From Myxococcales bacterium (GTDB taxonomy: Bacteria; Myxococcota_A; Polyangia; Haliangiales; Haliangiaceae): a DNA stretch of 34,888 nucleotides. Location: NCBI GenBank assembly GCA_028287115.1, contig JAQBQF010000040.1, forward strand, positions 1 through 34,888, given 5' to 3'. Both the position numbers and the translations under genes were made by a program. This document shows positions 30,380 to 34,888 of this stretch, piece after piece (within the stretch, counting starts at the first letter, position 1; every line of letters starts with the position of its first letter). The notes beneath the pieces were generated by a model. That model did no database searches. It saw only the letters and a list, made by a program, of their open reading frames with translations, and was not told the origin of the DNA.

Positions 30380-32922
30380 GCTCGTCTCCCGAAGACGAAG
30401 GCGCGAGCGAGGCTCCCGACCCGTCGCCCGTCGCTCCGGTGACACTGAAGGTCAAGCGTGCGCGCGTAGCGGGGCCACCTCGTCGAGCTCGCCGCGGATC
30501 GCTGCGCGTACTCGATCAAGACGCCGAGAACCCCGGCGCCTCGGGCGCACAGATCGAGGACGTTTCCCCGAGCGTTGATCACACGAGGCAGCGCGAGCCC
30601 GGTCTAGATTCTGCGCTCGAGCCGCTAGTCCGCGACGCCGCACAGCCACCGCATTCCGCACAGCCACCGCATTCCGCGCCCCCACCGCCTCACGTTGCGC
30701 GTGTCTCGGACCCGCTGCATTCCGCGCCCCTACCAGCGCACATCTCGCGCGCATCGGACCCGCTGCATTCCGCGCCCCCACCAGCGCACATTTCGCGCGC
30801 ATCGGAGTCGCGAGCCGCACCACGAATCACCCACGTGTCGGATCTGCGTGAGTCGGACCCGCCGCATTCCGCGCCGCCACCAGCGCACATTTCGCGCGCA
30901 TCGGAGTCGCGAGCCGCACCACGGATCACCCACGTGTCGGATCTGCGTGAGTCGGCGCCGCCGAGCTCGGATCTGCTCGGCCCCGGCGGTGCGCTCGAGC
31001 GCGCGATCCCGTATTACGAAGATCGAGCGGAGCAGCGCGCGATGTCGGCCGCCGTCGCTCGTGCGCTCGCCGATGCACGGCCGCTGATCGTCGAGGCGGG
31101 CACCGGGACCGGCAAGACGCTCGCGTATCTCGTTCCGGCATTGCAGTCGGGCAAGCGCGTCGTCGTGTCGACCGGCACGCGCGCGCTACAGGATCAGATC
31201 GCGCGTCACGATATCCCGCTCCTCCGGACGATGATCGCGCGGCCGTTCACCGCGGTCGTGTTGAAGGGCGTCTCGAACTACGTGTGCCGCCGCAAGCTCG
31301 CGGAGGCTGGCGCGCGCGCTTCGGAGATCGAGCACCTCGCGTCCCTCGTCGAGTGGAGCGAGCACACGGGCACCGGCGATCGCTCCGAAGTCGAATGGCT
31401 CGCCGAATCGGCGCCGCAATGGGCCGAGGTCACGACGACGCCCGATGCGCGCATTGGACCGCGGTGTCCTTACTTCGAACGATGCTTCGTGACGCAGGCG
31501 CGCCGGCTCGCCGAAACCGCGGATCTGATCCTCGTCAATCACCACCTTTACTTTGCCGATCGCGCGCTGCGCGCCGCGCATCCCGGTGCTCGCGTGTTGC
31601 CCGATCACGACGCCGTCGTGTTCGACGAAGCGCATCAGCTCGAAGACGTCGCGACCGAGCACTTCGGCGCGCGGATCTCGACGCACAAGCTCGCGCAGCT
31701 CGTTCGCGACGCGCACCTCGCGCTCTCGCGGATGCCGCTGTGGACGGGTCGCGCTGCCGACGATGTCATCCACACGGTCGAGCGCGCGGGCATCGCGCTG
31801 TTCTCGCTGATTCGCGGCGCACTGATCGGCGAGTCCGAGACGCGCGTCCCGCTTCCGCAAGGCTTGTTCGAGAAGCCCGACCGCCAAAACGCGTGGTTCC
31901 GGCTCGATACCGCACTCGAGGATCTGGCGCGCACCGCGGAAGCCGAGAGCGAGCCGCCGCCCGACGAAGAGGCCGATGCAGATGCCGGCGCTCGCGCGAG
32001 CCTCAACGGTCTTGCTCGCCGCGCGCGCGAATGTCGCGACGATCTCGCGACGATCGCCGAGCAACGCCAGCGCAGTCACGTCTACTGGGGGGAGACCCGG
32101 CCGACCGGCACGGCGCTCAGTGCCTCGCCGATCGATGTCGCCGATCTCGTTCGCCGCCACATCGTGACCGCCGGCCCGACCCCGATCTTCACCTCCGCGA
32201 CGCTCACCGCGGCCGCCGATTTCGGCTACACGCGCACGCGACTCGGCCTCGACGACGCCGACGAGCTCCTCGTGCCTTCGCCGTTCGATTACGCGACGCA
32301 GGCGATGCTCTACGTCCCACGCGATCTCCCGGCGCCCGCCGAAGAAGGCTTCTCCGCCGCGGCCGCCGCGCGTACGCTGGAGCTCCTCGAGATCACGCAC
32401 GGCCGAGCATTCTTGCTGTTCACGTCACACCGCGCGCTGCGTGACGCCGCGCAGCGTCTCGCGTCCGCGCCTTATCCGCGCCTTGTCCAGGGTGACGCAC
32501 CGCGTGCAACGCTCGTCGATCGATTTCGCGCGACCCCGGGCGCGATCTTGCTCGGCACCTCCTCGTTCTGGGAGGGCGTCGACGTGCCAGGGGACGCCCT
32601 TAGCCTCGTGGTCATCGACAAGCTGCCGTTCTCGCCTCACACCGATCCGTTGATCGCCGCGCGGATGCAGGCGTGCGCCGAAACCAACCGCGAGCCGTTT
32701 GCGACGATCCAGCTCCCGGCCGCGGCGATCGCGCTGAAGCAGGGCTTCGGTCGGCTGATCCGCAGGCGCGATGATCGCGGCATCGTCGCGATTCTCGATT
32801 GCCGAATCGTCACGAAGACCTACGGGCGCACGTTCATCGAGACACTGCCGACCGGGCTCCCGCGCACGTCATCGATCGAACAAGTCCGCCGCTGGTGGGC
32901 CCCTCCCAGCGAACGCATGTAG
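30376..32922 (+). CDS. DinG/XPD-family superfamily 2 DNA helicase with repetitive N-terminal extension
   Basis: An 848-residue DinG-type 5'-3' helicase. Residues 1-205 are a disordered Pro/Ser/His/Arg-rich extension with internal repeats. The helicase core then has EAGTGTGKT (240-248), VSTGTRALQDQI, the DEAH box VVFDEAHQLED, GTSSFWEGVDVPG and QGFGRLIRRRDDRG. The Fe-S region has Cys304 (NYVCRRK), Cys364 and Cys370 (RCPYFERCF). The fourth ligand expected five residues before Cys364 (C-L-G-x-x-C in relatives) is Arg359, a single-base TGC to CGC change. VNHHLYFADRAL is typical of the family. The GTG start overlaps the hisIE stop, so it is co-transcribed with histidine genes. Confidence 0.9.
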   Translation: MSSSPEDEGASEAPDPSPVAPVTLKVKRARVAGPPRRARRGSLRVLDQDAENPGASGAQIEDVSPSVDHTRQREPGLDSALEPLVRDAAQPPHSAQPPHSAPPPPHVARVSDPLHSAPLPAHISRASDPLHSAPPPAHISRASESRAAPRITHVSDLRESDPPHSAPPPAHISRASESRAAPRITHVSDLRESAPPSSDLLGPGGALERAIPYYEDRAEQRAMSAAVARALADARPLIVEAGTGTGKTLAYLVPALQSGKRVVVSTGTRALQDQIARHDIPLLRTMIARPFTAVVLKGVSNYVCRRKLAEAGARASEIEHLASLVEWSEHTGTGDRSEVEWLAESAPQWAEVTTTPDARIGPRCPYFERCFVTQARRLAETADLILVNHHLYFADRALRAAHPGARVLPDHDAVVFDEAHQLEDVATEHFGARISTHKLAQLVRDAHLALSRMPLWTGRAADDVIHTVERAGIALFSLIRGALIGESETRVPLPQGLFEKPDRQNAWFRLDTALEDLARTAEAESEPPPDEEADADAGARASLNGLARRARECRDDLATIAEQRQRSHVYWGETRPTGTALSASPIDVADLVRRHIVTAGPTPIFTSATLTAAADFGYTRTRLGLDDADELLVPSPFDYATQAMLYVPRDLPAPAEEGFSAAAAARTLELLEITHGRAFLLFTSHRALRDAAQRLASAPYPRLVQGDAPRATLVDRFRATPGAILLGTSSFWEGVDVPGDALSLVVIDKLPFSPHTDPLIAARMQACAETNREPFATIQLPAAAIALKQGFGRLIRRRDDRGIVAILDCRIVTKTYGRTFIETLPTGLPRTSSIEQVRRWWAPPSERM
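30709..30954 (+). repeat. In-gene tandem repeats in the DinG-type helicase N-terminus
   Basis: Two 99-base units (30757-30855 and 30856-30954) differ at only 3 positions and each encodes 33 residues beginning DPLHSAPPPAHISRAS or DPPHSAPPPAHISRAS. They are preceded by a truncated 48-base unit (30709-30756) coding for the first 16 residues, and by two shorter AQPPHS copies near 30640-30675. The near identity points to recent duplication, and copy number may vary between strains. Confidence 0.9.
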
Positions 32923-32966
32923 GCGCGCTGCACCACGTGTGCGGACCTGCCTCGCTTCCCCAATCT

Positions 32967-33033
32967 GGGATTCCCCTCGGGCCAAAGAGGCGCTGCCTCG
33001 CTTCGCTGCGGGCGCGCTCGATCCATCGCCCTC
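32967..33033 (-). repeat. Dispersed intergenic repeat, copy B
   Basis: The reverse complement of copy A (13555-13620): ATCGAGCGCGCCCGCAGCGA and neighbouring bases match, with a variable central section. It lies 45 bases after the helicase stop and before plsY, which are on the same strand. The flanks differ from those of copy A, so the shared block marks the element's limits. Confidence 0.75.
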
Positions 33034-33092
33034 GGGCCCCCGCGATCCGAATCGCCGATAGTCAAACGTGTCCGTCGTGTCATCGTGTAGTG

Positions 33093-33674
33093 GTGAGCGC
33101 GCTGCTCGTGGTCGCCGGCTTCGTCGCAGGATCGATCCCGTTCGGGTTCTTGGTCGCGCGCAAGCTTGGACTCGACATTCGCCATCACGGCAGCGGCAAC
33201 ATCGGGGCAACGAACGTCGCGCGCGTGCTCGGTGTCGTCCCCGGCGTGTTCGTCCTCGCGCTCGATGCGGCGAAGGGCGCCTTGCCGGTCCTCGCGGCGA
33301 AACACGCGGGCGCTTCGCCGTGGCTCCTCGTCGCGACCGGCGGTGCAGCGATCCTCGGACATTGCTTCTCGCCGTTTCTCGGCGGCAAGGGCGGCAAAGG
33401 CGTCGCGACGTCACTCGGCGTGTTTCTCGTGCTGACCCCGCTGCTCGCCGGCGTTGCGATCGTCGTGTTCGGTGCGATCGTTTGCATCACGCGCGTACCG
33501 GCGATCGGATCCCTCGCGGGCGTCGTCTGCGTCGCCGCGCTGCTGATCGCGCGAGGCAACACGCCGTACGCGTCCCTCGCGCTCGGAACCGCGGTGTTGA
33601 TGGTCTACACGCACCGCTTGAACTTGAAGAGGCTCACCAAGCCGCGGCCACCCGCTCGACCGACTGCGCTCTGA
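33093..33674 (+). CDS. plsY: Glycerol-3-phosphate acyltransferase PlsY
   Basis: A 193-residue inner-membrane enzyme that acylates glycerol-3-phosphate with acyl-phosphate in the first step of phospholipid synthesis. The conserved cytoplasmic motifs are SIPFGFLVAR, HHGSGNIGATNVARVLG (31-47) and GGKGGKGVATSLGV, plus VYTHRLNLKRL near the end, between five or so hydrophobic segments. The start is one of two consecutive GTG codons at 33090 and 33093; the longer open frame runs through the intergenic repeat and is not credible. Its last 41 bases overlap folK on the other strand. Confidence 0.93.
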   Translation: MSALLVVAGFVAGSIPFGFLVARKLGLDIRHHGSGNIGATNVARVLGVVPGVFVLALDAAKGALPVLAAKHAGASPWLLVATGGAAILGHCFSPFLGGKGGKGVATSLGVFLVLTPLLAGVAIVVFGAIVCITRVPAIGSLAGVVCVAALLIARGNTPYASLALGTAVLMVYTHRLNLKRLTKPRPPARPTAL

Positions 33675-34158
33675 CGCGGCGTTCGAGCTCGGCGATCGTG
33701 AGTGCAGTTCCCGGAATGGTCACCGCCTCGCCGAGCAGATCGATCAGCGGCTGCAGCACGAACCGGCGCTCGGCGAGCCGGGGATGCGGCACCTCCAGCG
33801 CAGGTGGACCGTCCCAGCGAACCTGACGCGCGCCCCACAGCAGCACGTCGAGATCGATCGCACGCGGCCCGCCGCGAATCTCCACGTTGCGATCCCGCCC
33901 GAGGAGTCGTTCGATCTCGAGCACGGTCTCGATGATCTCCGCCGCGGTTGCGTCGGCCATGCGCACGCGGACGGCCGAGTTGAGGAACGGCTGCTGCGGC
34001 ACGCCGATCGGCGCACTCCGATACAACGCAGCCGCGCGAACCTCGCCGAGGCTGCCGAGTGCCTCTCGGGCGCGACCGAACCGGTCGATGATCGCCGCGT
34101 CGTCCCCGATGTTGCCACCGAGCCCGATCACGAGAGCATCTGCAGGGACCTCGATCAC
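33634..34158 (-). CDS. folK: 2-amino-4-hydroxy-6-hydroxymethyldihydropteridine pyrophosphokinase
   Basis: A 174-residue HPPK, which transfers pyrophosphate from ATP to the pterin in folate synthesis. LVIGLGGNIGD opens the fold, YRSAPIGVPQQPFLNSAV is the pterin region, RGGPRAIDLDVLLWG (95-109) is the PROSITE-type signature with metal-binding Asp102 and Asp104, and PHPRLAERRFVLQPL is the final active-site loop. The GTG start overlaps the stop of the upstream FAH gene (GTGA type). The 3' end overlaps plsY by 41 bases tail to tail. Confidence 0.95.
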   Translation of the reverse strand: MIEVPADALVIGLGGNIGDDAAIIDRFGRAREALGSLGEVRAAALYRSAPIGVPQQPFLNSAVRVRMADATAAEIIETVLEIERLLGRDRNVEIRGGPRAIDLDVLLWGARQVRWDGPPALEVPHPRLAERRFVLQPLIDLLGEAVTIPGTALTIAELERRVRAQSVERVAAAW

Positions 34159-34811
34159 GACTTGGCGATCACACTGTTGCGCAACACGCCGATGCCTTCG
34201 ATCTCGACCTCGACGACATCACCAACGGCGAGGTTGCCGACGCCCGCCGGCGTACCGGTCGCGATCACATCGCCGATCTCGAGCGTCATGTGCGCGCTGC
34301 AAAATGCGATCAACAGCGGGACATCGAAGATCAGATCCGCGGTCGACGAGTCTTGCTTGACCGTGCCGTTGACGCGTGTGGTGATCCGCAGGTCCGAAGG
34401 ATCGAGGCCCGGGACGATGCGCGGTCCGATCGGACAGAACGTGTCGTAACCCTTGGCGCGGGTCCACTGTCCGTCTTTCTTCTGCAGATCACGGACGGTG
34501 ACGTCGTTGACGCAGACAAAACCCATCACCGCATCGAGAGCGCGCTCGCGCGAGATCCCCTTCGTGCGCTTTCCGATCACGACCCCAAGCTCGCCTTCGT
34601 AGTCGACGCGTTCGTATCCGGAGGGCCTCTCGATCGCTCCGCCGTGCGTGAGTAGCGACGATCGCGGCTTCAAAAACATCAGCGGCTCGTCGGAGATTTG
34701 CTTGCCCAGCTCGGCAGCGTGAGCCCTGTAGTTCTGGCCGATGCCGATGATCTTGCTGGGAACGAGGTCATAAGACTCGGAGGAACCGGACCGCTCGACG
34801 CTTATCAGCAT
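34155..34811 (-). CDS. Fumarylacetoacetate hydrolase (FAH) family protein
   Basis: A 218-residue FAH-family enzyme, the single-domain type that acts on acylpyruvates, oxaloacetate or aromatic breakdown products. KIIGIGQNYRAHAAELG, KPRSSLLTHGG, YEGELGVVIGKR (Glu72, Glu74) and VCVNDVTVRDLQ (Asp103) supply the metal site; DTFCPIGPRIV and GDVIATGTPAGVG finish the pattern. The ATG at 34811 gives the family N-terminus; the in-frame start 36 bases upstream overlaps the promoter. The exact substrate is not readable. It is translationally coupled to folK. Confidence 0.9.
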   Translation of the reverse strand: MLISVERSGSSESYDLVPSKIIGIGQNYRAHAAELGKQISDEPLMFLKPRSSLLTHGGAIERPSGYERVDYEGELGVVIGKRTKGISRERALDAVMGFVCVNDVTVRDLQKKDGQWTRAKGYDTFCPIGPRIVPGLDPSDLRITTRVNGTVKQDSSTADLIFDVPLLIAFCSAHMTLEIGDVIATGTPAGVGNLAVGDVVEVEIEGIGVLRNSVIAKS

Positions 34812-34818
34812 AGGGGGA

Positions 34819-34847
34819 AAGGTAGGACACCTGTGAGGTCGTGTCAT
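34819..34847 (-). promoter_or_regulatory. Promoter of the FAH-folK operon
   Basis: On the minus strand ATGACA (34842-34847), 17 bases, and TACCTT (34819-34824) precede the ATG by 7 bases. The -35 matches five of six consensus bases. It predicts a leaderless transcript. Confidence 0.55.
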
Positions 34848-34875
34848 TGATCGCTACCCCTGCGCCCCGTACAAT
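34847..34875 (+). promoter_or_regulatory. Divergent plus-strand promoter at the window edge
   Basis: TTGATC (34847-34852), 17 bases and TACAAT (34870-34875) are followed by GTGATG at 34880-34885. A gene probably starts at the ATG at 34883, 7 bases after the -10, and continues beyond the window. The two divergent -35 boxes share one base. Confidence 0.55.
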
Positions 34876-34888
34876 TTACGTGATGGGC

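Overview
The window is a GC-rich, gene-dense piece of a bacterial chromosome. About 35 protein genes fill nearly all of it, no gap reaches 300 bases, and I see no rRNA, tRNA, CRISPR array, prophage or intact insertion sequence. Several features suggest Myxococcota (a deltaproteobacterial relative): many lipoproteins of unknown function, a PD40 propeller lipoprotein, an S46 dipeptidyl-peptidase, a lysine/alanine-rich H1-like protein, an oversized DnaK-like protein and heavy GTG start use. This is inference from gene style, not a taxonomic search.

Layout. 1-4.4 kb: the end of a saccharopine-dehydrogenase-like reductase, a PlsC-type acyltransferase overlapping a lipase-like hydrolase, then a DUF47/PiT phosphate uptake pair. 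4.4-8.1 kb: a secreted protein with three degenerate repeats, thymidine kinase, and an acidic TPR-type protein. 8.1-10.9 kb: serine dehydratase (sdaA) and phosphoglycerate dehydrogenase (serA) on the minus strand. 10.9-16.2 kb: a ParB-like protein, a small barrel protein, an unknown protein, two lipoproteins, a hexapeptide acyltransferase and an ArsR regulator. 16.2-22.3 kb: a solitary beta-class DNA methyltransferase, an H1-like protein, an S46 peptidase, a MmcQ/YjbR protein and a UvrD/Rep helicase. 22.4-26.7 kb: a putative membrane metallopeptidase, a lidless Hsp70 with a ~280-residue disordered linker, and a lipoprotein. 26.8-32.9 kb: hisB-hisH-hisA-hisF-hisIE followed by a DinG-type helicase. 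32.9 kb to the end: plsY, folK and a fumarylacetoacetase-family enzyme.

How the genes work together. The clear functional groups are the phosphate pair, the histidine block (imidazole ring formation and early steps, lacking hisG, hisD and hisC here) and serine synthesis beside serine breakdown. Most other neighbours look metabolically unrelated. Genes in an operon commonly overlap by the 4-base GTGA type, and six of eight convergent pairs are separated by three bases or fewer, or overlap.

The least ordinary signals are non-coding or structural. They are: (1) a perfect 25-bp inverted repeat element splitting hisF from hisIE; (2) a GC-rich palindromic repeat family found as three tandem copies upstream of uvrD and as an in-frame insertion inside the acyltransferase gene; (3) a second dispersed ~66-base repeat at two gene ends; (4) many start codons lying 5-9 bases after a -10-like hexamer, suggesting widespread leaderless transcripts; (5) two superimposed divergent promoters in front of hisB; and (6) a DinG-type helicase with one expected Fe-S cysteine replaced by arginine. 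I found no convincing new defence or multi-gene system.
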